Shown: positions 17,252 to 26,378 of the stretch, piece after piece | Layout: every line of letters begins with the position of its first letter | Numbering within the stretch: position 1 is the first letter of the stretch | Assembly (NCBI RefSeq): GCF_027107535.1 | Contig: NZ_CP114283.1 | Coordinates: 8,866,001-8,930,000, forward strand | Origin: Streptomyces aurantiacus | GTDB lineage: Bacteria; Actinomycetota; Actinomycetes; Streptomycetales; Streptomycetaceae | Length of the DNA stretch: 64,000 bases | Direction: 5' to 3' | Program-made: the position numbers and the translations under genes | Notes under the pieces: model-generated | What the model saw: only the letters and a program-made list of their open reading frames with translations | Databases searched by the model: none | Told to the model about the DNA's origin: nothing

Positions 17252-19429
17252 TCAGGCCGCGACCGGCTCCTTCGCCTGGGGCGCCGTGGGGGCCTCGGGG
17301 TTCTTCTCCGTGCCGTCGCCCGGCGCCTGCTTTCGCATGCCCTTCAGGACGATGACCAGGCCGGCCGTGACCGCCGTACCGACCGCGATGGCCAGCAGGT
17401 ACAGGAACGGCTTGCCGATCAGGAAGGTGACCCAGATGCCGCCGTGCGGGGCGCGCAGCGTCGAGCCGAAGGTCATGGTCAGGGCGCCGGTGACCGCGCC
17501 GCCCGCCATCGAGGCCGGGATGACCCGCAGCGGGTCGGCGGCCGCGAAGGGGATCGCGCCCTCGGAGATGAAGGAGGCGCCGAGGACCCAGGCGGCCTTG
17601 CCGTTCTCCCGCTCGGCCGTGGTGAACAGCTTCTTGCGGATCGTGGTGGCCAGGGCCATGCCCAGCGGCGGGACCATGCCGGCCGCCATGACCGTCGCCA
17701 TGATCTTCATCGCGGACCCGCTCGGGTCCTGGACCGCGATGCCGCCGGTGGCGAAGGCGTACGCGACCTTGTTGACCGGGCCGCCGAGGTCGAAGCACAT
17801 CATCAGGCCGAGCAGCACGCCGAGGAGGACGGCGTTGGTGCCGGAGAGGCCGGAGAGCCAGTCCGTCATGGCCTTCTGTGCCTCGGCGATGGGCTTGCCG
17901 ATCACGATGAACATCAGGAAGCCGACGATGATCGAGGAGACCAGCGGGATCACGACCACCGGCATGATGCCGCGCAGCACCGGTGGGATCTTGATCCGTT
18001 GGATGGCGAGGACGACCCCGCCGGCCAGCAGACCTGCGGCCAGGCCGCCGAGGAAGCCGGCGGCGATGTTGGCCGAGATCATTCCGCCGACGAAGCCGGG
18101 CACCAGGCCGGGACGGTCGGCCATGCCGTAGGCGATGTATCCGGCGAGGACGGGGATCAGGAAGCCGAAGGCGACGCCGCCGATCTGGAAGAGCAGCGCG
18201 GCCCAGCTGTCGATCTGGCCCCAGTTGAACACTTCGGTGACCGGCTTGGCCTCGTTGATCTGGTAGCCGCCGATCGCGAACCCGAGGGCGATGAGCAGAC
18301 CGCCCGCGGCCACGAAGGGGACCATGTAACTCACGCCGGACATCAGCCACTTGCGGAGCTTCGTGCCGTAGCCCTCACCGGGTTCGCCGGCGCGCTGCAC
18401 GGGCGTACCGCCGCCGGGCCGGGCGGCCGCGGTGACCTCGCCGCGGTCGGCCTTGTCGCGGACCTGCGCGATCAGCTCGGCGGCCTTGCTGATGCCCGCC
18501 TTCACGCCGACGTCCACGGTGGGCTTCCCGGCGAACCGGTCCTTCTCCCGTACGGGCATGTCGTGCGCGAAGATCACGCCGTCCGCGGCGGCGATGACCG
18601 CCGGGTCGAGCCGGGTGAAGCCGGCCGAGCCCTGGGTCTCGACGACGACCTCGACGTCACCGGCGGCGCGGCCCGCGTTCTCCAGCGACTCGGCCGCCAT
18701 GTAGGTGTGCGCGATGCCGGTGGGGCAGGAGGTGACGGCGACGATGCGGAAGGGCCTGCCGCCGCTTTGCTCGGCGGATGCGGCGGGCGCGGCTGGGGAG
18801 GTGGAGGCCGCGGTGGGGGCGTCGTGCGTGGCCGCCGGTGCCGCCGGTGCCGCAGGCGCAGCTGCGGCCGGGGACGCGGGGGGAGTCGGCTCCGCGTCGG
18901 CCGAGGCGGGTTCGGGCCCGGTCCCAGCCGCGCTGGCGGCCTCTGCCGTGTCGGGCTCGGCGCCGGTCCCGGCCTCGGTTGCGGAGGTTTCGTCGCCGCG
19001 GATGAGGGCCGCCGCGGCCGTCGCGTCGCCCACCGACCGCAGGGCGGACGTGAACTCGGCGTTCATCAGCTGGCGGGCCAGCGACGACAGGATGGTGAGG
19101 TGGGCGTCGTCCGCCCCGGCCGGTGCGGCGATCAGGAAGATCAGGTCGGCCGGGCCGTCGGGGGCGCCGAAGTCGATCCCGGCCGCGCTGCGTCCGAAGG
19201 CCAGGGTCGGCTCGGTGACGTGTTCGCTGCGGCAGTGCGGGATGCCGATGCCGCCGTCGAGGCCGGTCGGCATCTGGGCCTCGCGGGCGGCGACGTCGGC
19301 GAGGAATCCGTCCAGGTCGGTCACCCGCCCGAGGGACACCATGCGCTCGGCGAGGGCGCGCGCCGCCGCTTCCTTCGTATCGGCGGACAGGTCGAGATCG
19401 ACCAGGTCCGCGGTGATCATCTCGCTCAT
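17252..19429 (-). CDS. fruA: PTS fructose transporter, fused EIIABC
   Basis: The fused protein takes up fructose and phosphorylates it to fructose-1-phosphate. The EIIA domain (1-145) carries active His65 in GIGIPHCRS. A long Ala/Pro/Thr linker (150-225) leads to EIIB (226-325) with phospho-accepting Cys235 in AVTSCPTGIAHTYMAAE. The EIIC membrane domain (about 350-700) includes LRAPHGGIWV and about nine hydrophobic segments. The 725-residue length suits the Streptomyces family. The ATG overlaps the stop of the small preceding ORF (ATGA). Fructose-1-phosphate is the substrate of the upstream kinase gene. Confidence 0.96.
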   Translation of the reverse strand: MSEMITADLVDLDLSADTKEAAARALAERMVSLGRVTDLDGFLADVAAREAQMPTGLDGGIGIPHCRSEHVTEPTLAFGRSAAGIDFGAPDGPADLIFLIAAPAGADDAHLTILSSLARQLMNAEFTSALRSVGDATAAAALIRGDETSATEAGTGAEPDTAEAASAAGTGPEPASADAEPTPPASPAAAAPAAPAAPAATHDAPTAASTSPAAPAASAEQSGGRPFRIVAVTSCPTGIAHTYMAAESLENAGRAAGDVEVVVETQGSAGFTRLDPAVIAAADGVIFAHDMPVREKDRFAGKPTVDVGVKAGISKAAELIAQVRDKADRGEVTAAARPGGGTPVQRAGEPGEGYGTKLRKWLMSGVSYMVPFVAAGGLLIALGFAIGGYQINEAKPVTEVFNWGQIDSWAALLFQIGGVAFGFLIPVLAGYIAYGMADRPGLVPGFVGGMISANIAAGFLGGLAAGLLAGGVVLAIQRIKIPPVLRGIMPVVVIPLVSSIIVGFLMFIVIGKPIAEAQKAMTDWLSGLSGTNAVLLGVLLGLMMCFDLGGPVNKVAYAFATGGIAVQDPSGSAMKIMATVMAAGMVPPLGMALATTIRKKLFTTAERENGKAAWVLGASFISEGAIPFAAADPLRVIPASMAGGAVTGALTMTFGSTLRAPHGGIWVTFLIGKPFLYLLAIAVGTAVTAGLVIVLKGMRKQAPGDGTEKNPEAPTAPQAKEPVAA

Positions 19430-19905
19430 CGCGGGCTCCTTCGCACGCGTGTCGCCCGGGGAGAATTGTGGGCGAGGGTGGGGACGGGGGTGGGGGTGGG
19501 GACGGGGGTGCCGCAGCCGAGGCTGCGGTCGTGGACTGCGGTGGCTGCGGGGTGCGGGGATACGGGGTGGGTGGATATGGCGGGGCCGGAGTGGCCCTTC
19601 CCCCGCGCGGCCGTGGTCGCTGCTGTCGTTGTTGCTGTTGCCGTTGTTACCGCTGTTGCCTCTGCGGTCACCGCGGTCGAGGTCGCGGCGGGTAAGGGGA
19701 GTCCCCGTCGCGTCGGGACGGTGCCGAGAGGCACTCGCGAGGTGCTCCGGCGGAGGGCGGTACGCGGCACGTCCACCTGGAGAGTCGTCGGCGGCGAGCC
19801 GGCTGTACGTGAACCGCTCGCGCCGGCCGGACGGTGGGCCTCCGCGTCGCGGTTTCTCGCGAGGGGGCTCTCCGCGACGCCGGCTCTCACGCCGTCGGCT
19901 CTCAT
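19426..19905 (-). CDS. Hypothetical coupled ORF between fruK and fruA (159 aa, uncertain)
   Basis: The 472-bp space between fruK and fruA contains one minus-strand frame that starts with ATG overlapping the fruK stop (ATGA) and ends with a TGA overlapping the fruA ATG (ATGA). Both joints are typical of coupled cistrons. The product is an Ala/Thr/Pro/Arg-rich low-complexity chain with a threonine-alanine repeat and no recognisable domain, so it may instead be a translated linker that carries ribosomes to fruA, or a chance frame. It includes a G-rich repeat at 19470-19510. Confidence 0.35.
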   Translation of the reverse strand: MRADGVRAGVAESPLARNRDAEAHRPAGASGSRTAGSPPTTLQVDVPRTALRRSTSRVPLGTVPTRRGLPLPAATSTAVTAEATAVTTATATTTAATTAARGKGHSGPAISTHPVSPHPAATAVHDRSLGCGTPVPTPTPVPTLAHNSPRATRVRRSPR

Positions 19906-20849
19906 GGCGCGGGCTCCGTCAGTACACGGTCCACCGGGATTTCCGAGGTGATCGTCACCGCGGCCGGGTCCAGGTCCGACGGGCTCGGCATCTCGCTGCC
20001 CGGCAGCTGGACGGCGGCCGCGCCGTGGGCCACGGCGGAGGCGAGCGCGTGGGGCCCGCTTCCCCCGGCGATGAGGAATCCGGCGAGCGAGGAGTCACCG
20101 GCGCCCACGTTGCTGCGTACGACGTCGACGCGTGCGCTCGCGAACCACACGCCGTCCTCGCCGACGAGCAGCTGTCCGTCCGCGCCGAGGGAGGCGAGCA
20201 CGGCGCGCGCGCCCAACTCCCGTAGTTCTTCGGCGGCCTTGACCGCGTCGCCGACCGTGGCGAGCGGGCGGCCGACCGCCTCGGCGAGCTCCTCGATGTT
20301 CGGCTTGACGACGTCGGGGCGCTCGCGCAGTGCCGCGAGCAGTGCCGGTCCCGAGGTGTCCAGCGCGATGCGGGCGCCCGCCTGGTGGGCACGGGCGACG
20401 AGTTCCGCGTACCAGGAGGGTGCGAGGCCGCGCGGCAGGCTGCCGCAGCAGGCGATCCAGTCGGCGTCGCGGGACTGCTCGCGCACGGCCTCCAGGAGGG
20501 ACTCCTCCTCGGCGGGGGTCAGTTCGGGTCCGGGGGCGTTGATCTTCGTGAGGACGCCGTCCGCCTCGGCGAGCGCGATGTTCGAGCGGGTGGCCCCGGC
20601 GACCGGGACCGGCGCGACCTCTATGCCCTGTGCGTCGAGGAGGTCGGCGACGAGCGCGCCCGGGGCTCCGCCGAGCGGCAGGACCGCGACGGTGCGCCGG
20701 CCGGCCGCGGCGACCGCCCGCGAGACGTTGACGCCCTTGCCGCCCGGGTCCATGCGCTCTCCGGTGGCCCGGATGACCTCGCCCCGGTCGAGCGAGGGGA
20801 CCTCGTACGTGCGGTCCAGGGAGGGGTTCGGGGTGACGGTCAGGATCAT
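19902..20849 (-). CDS. fruK: 1-phosphofructokinase
   Basis: The enzyme phosphorylates fructose-1-phosphate to fructose-1,6-bisphosphate. It is a PfkB-family kinase with MILTVTPNPSLDRTYEV at the N-terminus, GGKGVNVSRA for the sugar, and DWIACCGSLPRGL and VGAGDSSLAGFL near the active site; Asp in GAGDS is the catalytic base. The 315-residue length is normal. It overlaps the deoR-type regulator gene by 4 bp, so the regulator, kinase and permease form one operon. Confidence 0.96.
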   Translation of the reverse strand: MILTVTPNPSLDRTYEVPSLDRGEVIRATGERMDPGGKGVNVSRAVAAAGRRTVAVLPLGGAPGALVADLLDAQGIEVAPVPVAGATRSNIALAEADGVLTKINAPGPELTPAEEESLLEAVREQSRDADWIACCGSLPRGLAPSWYAELVARAHQAGARIALDTSGPALLAALRERPDVVKPNIEELAEAVGRPLATVGDAVKAAEELRELGARAVLASLGADGQLLVGEDGVWFASARVDVVRSNVGAGDSSLAGFLIAGGSGPHALASAVAHGAAAVQLPGSEMPSPSDLDPAAVTITSEIPVDRVLTEPAP

Positions 20850-21607
20850 GCGCGCACTACTTCCGTGCCGCCGCGCTCGATGGCGGTGGCGTCTTCGGGG
20901 CTCAGCCCGCTGTCGGTGATCAGCAGGTCCACTTCGCTGAGGTCGCCGAAGCGTGCGAAGTGTTCCTGTCCGTGCTTGGCCGAGTCGACGAGCAGCACGA
21001 CGCGGCGTGCGGCGGCGAGGGCGGCGCGCTTCACGGCGGCCTCGGCGAGGTCCGGGGTGGTCAGGCCGTGCTCGGCGGAGAAGCCGTTCGCCGCGAGGAA
21101 GACGACGTCCGCGCGGATCTCGCCGTAGGCCCGAAGCGCCCAGGCGTCGACGGCTGCGCGCGTACGGTGCCGGACGCGGCCCCCGATGAGGTGGAGCTGC
21201 ATGCCGGGGTGGTCGGCGAGGCGGGCCGCGATGGGCAGGCTGTGGGTCACGACGGTGAGCGTGGCCTCCAGCGGGAGGGCCCCGGCGAGGCGGGCCGTGG
21301 TCGTGCCCGCGTCAAGGATCATCGTGCCCTTGTCGGGCAGCTCGGCGAGGGCCGCCTTGGCGATGCGGTCCTTCTCGTCGGCGGCGGTGGTCTCGCGCTC
21401 GGCGAGGTCGGGCTCGAAGTCGAGCCGTCCGGCCGGTATGGCGCCCCCGTGGACCCGGCGCAGCAGTCCCGCGCGGTCGAGGGCCTTCAGGTCCCGCCGG
21501 ATGGTCTCGGCCGTGACCTGGAACTCCTCCGCCAGTGACACCACGTCCACGCGGCCACCGTCACGCGCGAGCCGGAGGATCTCCTGCTGCCGCTCAGGTG
21601 CGTACAT
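20846..21607 (-). CDS. DeoR/GlpR family regulator of the fructose operon
   Basis: A 253-residue DeoR-family repressor. The N-terminal helix-turn-helix lies in ERQQEILRLARDGGRV through VSLAEEFQVTAETIRRDLKAL, and the C-terminal effector domain shows ILDAGTTTARLAGALP, the phosphosugar-binding pattern. It is the first gene of the fructose operon. Fructose-1-phosphate is the likely inducer by analogy with other fructose operons, an inference. A 13-bp inverted repeat upstream is the probable binding site. Confidence 0.93.
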   Translation of the reverse strand: MYAPERQQEILRLARDGGRVDVVSLAEEFQVTAETIRRDLKALDRAGLLRRVHGGAIPAGRLDFEPDLAERETTAADEKDRIAKAALAELPDKGTMILDAGTTTARLAGALPLEATLTVVTHSLPIAARLADHPGMQLHLIGGRVRHRTRAAVDAWALRAYGEIRADVVFLAANGFSAEHGLTTPDLAEAAVKRAALAAARRVVLLVDSAKHGQEHFARFGDLSEVDLLITDSGLSPEDATAIERGGTEVVRA

Positions 21608-21627
21608 GCCCGTTCGCCTCCACCATG

Positions 21628-21693
21628 TGCCCGAACCTGTGGTTTCACTCGGAGGCTACGCTCGGATTTCGGGAAAGTAAACAGGTTCGGGCA
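21628..21693. promoter_or_regulatory. Inverted repeat upstream of the fructose operon, likely DeoR operator
   Basis: TGCCCGAACCTGT (21628-21640) and its exact complement ACAGGTTCGGGCA (21681-21693) flank a 40-bp spacer directly upstream of the regulator's start codon. The two sites would allow looped binding by an autoregulating DeoR-family tetramer. Confidence 0.7.
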
Positions 21694-21767
21694 TTGAGTG
21701 GGCATGAACGGACATCAGACGGTTGCCGCTTGACCGCGGAGTGCGAAGCCGGGCCCTGAGGTGACGC

Positions 21768-21797
21768 GAGGCCCGGCCCCGGAAGGGGCCGGGCCTC
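21768..21797. terminator. Terminator downstream of the MFS gene at 21826
   Basis: A perfect 13-bp GC-rich stem (GAGGCCCGGCCCC) with a GGAA loop lies 28 bp beyond the end of the MFS gene. It also separates it from the fructose operon promoter. Confidence 0.8.
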
Positions 21798-21825
21798 GAA
21801 GCGCCGGGTCGGTGAACCGCTCTGC

Positions 21826-23352
21826 TCAGCCGACGAGTTCGGGCTCCTTGGCGGGCAGGACCTCGGCGGTCTCCGCCCCCTCCACGTGCTGGGCGGGACG
21901 CTTCGGGAGGGCGAACATCAGGAGGAAGATGGCCGTCATCACCACGGCGACCCAGACCAGCGCGTACTGGAAGGCGTCGACGAACGCGGGACCCACCTCG
22001 GGGGCGGCCAGGTGGTCGGACATCGTGCCGAAGAAGACGACGGAGACCAGACCGAGGCCGAGGGCGTTGCCCATCTGCTGGACGGTGTTGATCAGGCCGG
22101 ACGCCGAGCCGGAGTGCTCACGCGGTACCTCGGAGAGGATCGCGTCCGTCAGCGGGGCGACGATCAGGCCCATGCCCAGGCCCATGACGACCAGCGGAAG
22201 GGCCATCTGCCAGGAGGCGATGGACATGCCGTACCGCTCCGACTCCCAGATGTAGAGCAGGACGCCGGCGGCCATGGTGAGCGCGCCCGCCTGGAGCACC
22301 TTCCGGCCGAACCGGGGCACCAGCTGCTGCACCGACAGCCCGGCCGCCAGCGAGACCGCGATCGAGAAGGGGACGCCCGTCAGACCCGCCCGCAGCGGGG
22401 ACCAGCCGAGGCCGGTCTGCATGTAGAGCGTCCAGACCAGGAAGAAGATGCCGAGGCCGATCCCGAAGACGGTCTGTACGGCGATGCCGGCTGCGAAGCT
22501 CTTCACCTTGAACAGGGACAGTTCGACGAGAGGCGACCCGTCGCGCGCGGCCTTCCTCTTCTCGTACGCCACCAGGGCCCCGAAGACCACGAGGGCGCCG
22601 CCCATCGAGACGTACCCCCACGCCGGCCAGCCCAGCTCACGGCCGCGGATGAGCGGGTAGAGCAGCATCAGCAGACCGAGCGTGACCAGCGCGACGCCGA
22701 CCAGGTCGAGCTTCAGGGCGTGCGGGGCCTTGGACTCGGTGATGAACTTCCGGCCCAGGATCAGGCCCGCGATGCCCACCGGCAGGTTGATGAGGAAGAT
22801 CGGCCGCCATTCGAGACCGAACAGGTTCCACTCCGTGAGCAGCGCGCCGAAGAGGGGGCCGGAGACCGCGCCCAGACCCACGACCGCGCCGAACAGTCCG
22901 AAGACCTTGCCGCGCTCGTGCGCCGGGAACGTGGCGTGCACGATCGACAGGACCTGCGGCACCATCAGCGCGGCCATGGCGCCCTGGAGGATCCGGGAGG
23001 CGACCAGCATGTCCGGGTTCACCGCGAAGCCGCAGAGCGCCGACGCGAGGGTGAAGCCGCCGATGCCGACGAGGAAGAGGCGCTTGCGGCCGTGGATGTC
23101 ACCGAGCCGCCCTCCGGTGATCAGTCCCGCGGCGAAGGCGAGCGCGTAACCCGCCGTGATCCACTGGATCTGGCTGAAGGACGCGCCCGCGTCCCGCTGG
23201 ATCGACGGGATCGCGATGTTGACGATCGTGACGTCGACCAGGTCCATGAAGGCCGCGGTCATCACGATGGCGAGCGCGTACCAGCGGCGGCGGTCCGCCG
23301 TCGGGGCGGCCTCCGGGCCGAGGGGTGCGGGGGTGCTGTTTGGCGAGGTCAT
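21826..23352 (-). CDS. MFS transporter, DHA2 (EmrB/QacA, 14-helix) type
   Basis: A drug/proton antiporter. About fourteen hydrophobic segments are visible, with MDLVDVTIVNIAIPSIQRD in helix 1, the motif-A loop GGRLGDIHGRKRLFL and LVASRILQGAMAALMVP, all classic for DHA2 exporters. ATG 23350-23352 starts MTSPNSTPAPLG, 508 residues. No clear ribosome site precedes it, so the mRNA may be leaderless. It is divergent from a WYL regulator gene, which is the natural candidate for its control. Confidence 0.92.
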   Translation of the reverse strand: MTSPNSTPAPLGPEAAPTADRRRWYALAIVMTAAFMDLVDVTIVNIAIPSIQRDAGASFSQIQWITAGYALAFAAGLITGGRLGDIHGRKRLFLVGIGGFTLASALCGFAVNPDMLVASRILQGAMAALMVPQVLSIVHATFPAHERGKVFGLFGAVVGLGAVSGPLFGALLTEWNLFGLEWRPIFLINLPVGIAGLILGRKFITESKAPHALKLDLVGVALVTLGLLMLLYPLIRGRELGWPAWGYVSMGGALVVFGALVAYEKRKAARDGSPLVELSLFKVKSFAAGIAVQTVFGIGLGIFFLVWTLYMQTGLGWSPLRAGLTGVPFSIAVSLAAGLSVQQLVPRFGRKVLQAGALTMAAGVLLYIWESERYGMSIASWQMALPLVVMGLGMGLIVAPLTDAILSEVPREHSGSASGLINTVQQMGNALGLGLVSVVFFGTMSDHLAAPEVGPAFVDAFQYALVWVAVVMTAIFLLMFALPKRPAQHVEGAETAEVLPAKEPELVG

Positions 23353-23462
23353 GTTCGTAAGGTAGGAGGGATGTAGGTCAGATCGTGTCCTACATCTGGG
23401 GCATCCTCGAAGTCGTTGGCAGAGGCCGTGGCGCGTTCGGAGGGTGCGGGCGCGTGGTGGCC

Positions 23463-23485
23463 GGTCGCGCAGTTCCCCGCGCCCC
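23463..23485. repeat. Dispersed Streptomyces intergenic repeat, copy 1
   Basis: The 23-bp sequence starting GGTCGCGCAGTTCCCCGCGC occurs here, at 28679-28701 and, inverted, at 33029-33051. A related shorter copy lies at 33096-33117. All copies are intergenic. I recognise it as a common repeat of Streptomyces genomes. Confidence 0.85.
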
Positions 23486-23521
23486 CCACGGGGCTCGGGA
23501 GCCTTACGAGAGGGAGACCCC

Positions 23522-24487
23522 ATGAGTACCGACACCCCGGCACGGCTCCTTCAGCTCCTCTCCCTTCTGCAGACCCCGCGTGAATGGCCGGGCGGCGAGC
23601 TCTCGGACAGGCTCGGTGTCTCGCGGCGGACCGTGCGGCGGGACGTCGACCGGCTCCGCGAGCTGGGCTATCCGGTGCAGGCGACGAAGGGCGCGGACGG
23701 CGGCTACCGGCTGGTCGCCGGAAAGGCCATGCCACCGCTGGTCCTGGACGACGAGGAGGCGGTGGCGATCGCGGTGGGCCTGCGGGCCGGTGCGGGGCAC
23801 GCCGTCGAGGGCGTCGACGAGGCCTCGGTACGGGCGCTGGCCAAGCTCGAACAGGTCCTGCCGAGCCGCCTGCGCCACCGGGTCTCCACACTGCAGGCCG
23901 CCACCACTCCTCTGACCACGGGTGACGGCGCCAGCATCGCGCCCGAGACTCTGACGGTGATGGCCTCGACGATCGCGGGCCGGGAGCGGCTGAGGTTCGC
24001 GTACCGGGCGAAGGACGGGGCCGAGAGCCGGCGTCAGATCGAGCCGTACCGGCTCGTGTCGACCGGCCGCCGCTGGTATCTCGTCGCGTACGACCTCGAC
24101 CGGGCGGACTGGCGGACGTTCCGGGTCGACCGGGTGGCCGACCCCTTCGCGACCGGGGCCCGTTTCACGCCGCGCGAGCTGCCGACGGGGGACGCGGCCG
24201 AGTACCTGCGGCAGTCGATGTACCGGCGGCAGGACACGTACGAGTTCGAGGTGACGTTCGCCGCGTCCGCGGAGTTCGTCGCGGCGCGGCTGCCCGGGTG
24301 GCTCGGGGCGCCCGAGCCGATCGACGACGAGCGGTGCCGGTTGCGTGCTTCGGTTGGGGACGCGGTGGAGTGGCTGGCGGTGCGGCTCGCGATGCTGGAC
24401 TGTGAGTTCACCGTGCACGGGCCGGCCGAACTCGTCGACTGCGTAGGCAGGTTGGGCAGCCGTCTGAGCCGTGCCGCCGGGGGCTGA
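23522..24487 (+). CDS. YafY/WYL-domain transcriptional regulator
   Basis: The N-terminal helix-turn-helix (LSDRLGVSRRTVRRDVDRLREL) is followed by GYPVQATKGADGGYRL and a WYL domain (GRRWYLVAYD) that senses an unknown ligand, plus the WCX C-terminal extension. The 321-residue length is typical. ATG 23522 follows GGGAG. Its position, divergent from the DHA2 exporter, suggests that it controls that gene and itself. Confidence 0.92.
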   Translation: MSTDTPARLLQLLSLLQTPREWPGGELSDRLGVSRRTVRRDVDRLRELGYPVQATKGADGGYRLVAGKAMPPLVLDDEEAVAIAVGLRAGAGHAVEGVDEASVRALAKLEQVLPSRLRHRVSTLQAATTPLTTGDGASIAPETLTVMASTIAGRERLRFAYRAKDGAESRRQIEPYRLVSTGRRWYLVAYDLDRADWRTFRVDRVADPFATGARFTPRELPTGDAAEYLRQSMYRRQDTYEFEVTFAASAEFVAARLPGWLGAPEPIDDERCRLRASVGDAVEWLAVRLAMLDCEFTVHGPAELVDCVGRLGSRLSRAAGG

Positions 24488-25297
24488 GCGCTCCGCTGGA
24501 CGTCCGGTGCCTCGACTGCGGGCCCGCCGTGGCCGGCACGCGGTTCCCCGCGTCCCGTTGGGGCGCTGACCTGCCGCACCGGACCGGACCGCATCGGGAC
24601 GCATGGGGTGCTGCCGGGCCGCTTCGGCAGGATGTGCCCCCATGGCACAATGTGCCACCTGGGTCACCCCGGGGTTCAGGTTCGGGGTGGCCCAGCAGCC
24701 GTGCCCGCGCGAAGGCGCAGCCGCACAGCACACAGCCATACAGATGGAGCCGAGCTCCGGCGCCAGGGGGGGAGGCGCCGGAGCTCGGCTCTGGAAGAGT
24801 CCCGGCGCTGGGGGGGAGCGCGTCGGGACTCGGCTCCGGGGGGACCCTGGAGTTTTGTGCCCCGGGTCCGGCAGGTTGAAGCGGCTGTAAACGGACTTCT
24901 GTGCGACCCGGTGCGAGGCCCTGACCAGCCATGCCGTGCAGCATGGCCGACTACGACCCCATCGGTACGTCCCCGGGTAGGGTCGGCTGCCCCGGAAATG
25001 CGAACCCAATCCTGCTCACGAGGACCAGTTTTTCTCGCCCTGAAGCACGCGAGGGAGTACGGGCGCCGCCGGAGCCCGGAGCCGGACTTCCCGGAGCCGG
25101 AGCCCTCACGGGCCGGGCCACCGGACGGGGTGCCCCTGACGCCGGAACGCCGCGGAAGCGGCCTCGTGGCCGCGGTGACACGGCCTCGGTGCCCCGCGCC
25201 GTAACGGGCGGGCGGCGCGGGCACGAAACCGCGTACCGAGCTGTGGCGCGGCCCCGGAAGGGACCGGTGAGCCGGGTCGGGCAGCCGCCCGGAGGGC
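24488..25297. other. Gene-poor region with two G7-loop hairpins
   Basis: This 810-bp gap lies between convergent yafY-type and hrdD genes. Its notable content is a pair of hairpins. The first has an 18-bp perfect stem (GAGCCGAGCTCCGGCGCC 24747-24764, right arm 24774-24791). The second has a 12-bp stem with one G-U pair (24797-24808 / 24820-24831). Both loops contain a run of seven Gs followed by A. A small RNA or a bidirectional terminator pair is possible; no gene is supported. Confidence 0.6.
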
Positions 25298-26296
25298 CTA
25301 CGCTGCGGCGTCGAACCCCGTGGACCGGGCCAGCTTCTTCAGCTCCAGCAACGCGTGCTTCTCGATCTGGCGGATGCGCTCGCGGGTGAGGCCGTGCTCC
25401 TTGCCGACCTCGGTGAGCGTGCGCTCCCGGCCGTCCTCGATTCCGTACCGCATCTTGATGATCGAGGCGGTGCGCTGGTCGAGCCGGCCTATGAGGTCGT
25501 CCAGCTCCTCGCTGCGCAGCAGCGTGAGCACGGACTGCTCGGGCGACACGGCCGAGGTGTCCTCCAGCAGATCACCGAACTGGGTGTCGCCGTCGTCGTC
25601 GACAGCCATGTTCAGCGAGACCGGGTCGCGGGCCCAGTCGAGCACGTCGACCACACGCTCCGGCGTCGAGCCGAGCTCCTTGGCGATCTCCGTGGGCTCC
25701 GGCTCGCGGCCGTGCTCGCGGTTGAACTCGCGCTGCACGCGGCGGATCCGGCCCAGCTCCTCCACCAGGTGGACGGGGAGGCGGATGGTGCGGGACTGGT
25801 CGGCTATGGAGCGGGTGATGGCCTGACGGATCCACCAGGTCGCGTACGTCGAGAACTTGAAGCCCTTGCGGTAGTCGAACTTCTCGACCGCGCGGACCAG
25901 GCCTGCGTTCCCCTCCTGGATCAGGTCCAGCAGCGGCAGGCCACTGCGGGGGTAGCGTCGCGCCACCGCGACGACCAGGCGGAGATTCGACCGGATGAAG
26001 ACGTCCTTGGCCCGCTCGGAGTCGGCGACCAGCGCTTCGAGCTCCTCACGGGAGGCCTTCACCTGGGTGTCGGTGACGTCACCGTCCAGGATCTGCTGGG
26101 CGTACACCCCGGCCTCGATGGTCTGGGACAGGTCCACTTCCTTGGCGGCGTCGAGCAGCGGTGTGCGCGCGATCTCGTCGAGATACATGCCGACCAGGTC
26201 GCGGTCGGCGATCTCGCCGCCTACGACGCGAACACTGCGCGCCGCGTCGGTCCGGCCTGAGGCGGACTTACGACGGGCGACGGCACGGGTTGCCAT
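25298..26296 (-). CDS. hrdD: RNA polymerase sigma factor HrdD (sigma-70 family)
   Basis: A 332-residue non-essential group 2 sigma factor, the length known for Streptomyces HrdD. Region 1.2 is seen as DRDLVGMYLDEIARTPLL, region 2 as LRLVVAVARRYPRSGLPLLDLIQEGNAGLVRAVEKFDYRKGFKFSTYATWWIRQ (split here for reading), region 3 as RLPVHLVEELGRIRR and region 4 as GLTRERIRQIEKHALLELK. The ATG at 26294-26296 (MATRAVARRKSAS) follows AAGGGAG. A consensus sigma-R promoter lies about 85-110 bp upstream, so thiol-oxidative stress should induce it. Confidence 0.94.
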   Translation of the reverse strand: MATRAVARRKSASGRTDAARSVRVVGGEIADRDLVGMYLDEIARTPLLDAAKEVDLSQTIEAGVYAQQILDGDVTDTQVKASREELEALVADSERAKDVFIRSNLRLVVAVARRYPRSGLPLLDLIQEGNAGLVRAVEKFDYRKGFKFSTYATWWIRQAITRSIADQSRTIRLPVHLVEELGRIRRVQREFNREHGREPEPTEIAKELGSTPERVVDVLDWARDPVSLNMAVDDDGDTQFGDLLEDTSAVSPEQSVLTLLRSEELDDLIGRLDQRTASIIKMRYGIEDGRERTLTEVGKEHGLTRERIRQIEKHALLELKKLARSTGFDAAA

Positions 26297-26378
26297 GCGT
26301 GCTCCCTTGCGATGGTGGGCTTGCGGGTCCTGGTGGTCGCTCGGACACCCTCCCGAGTGCCCTGCTTCCGATGGAAAC

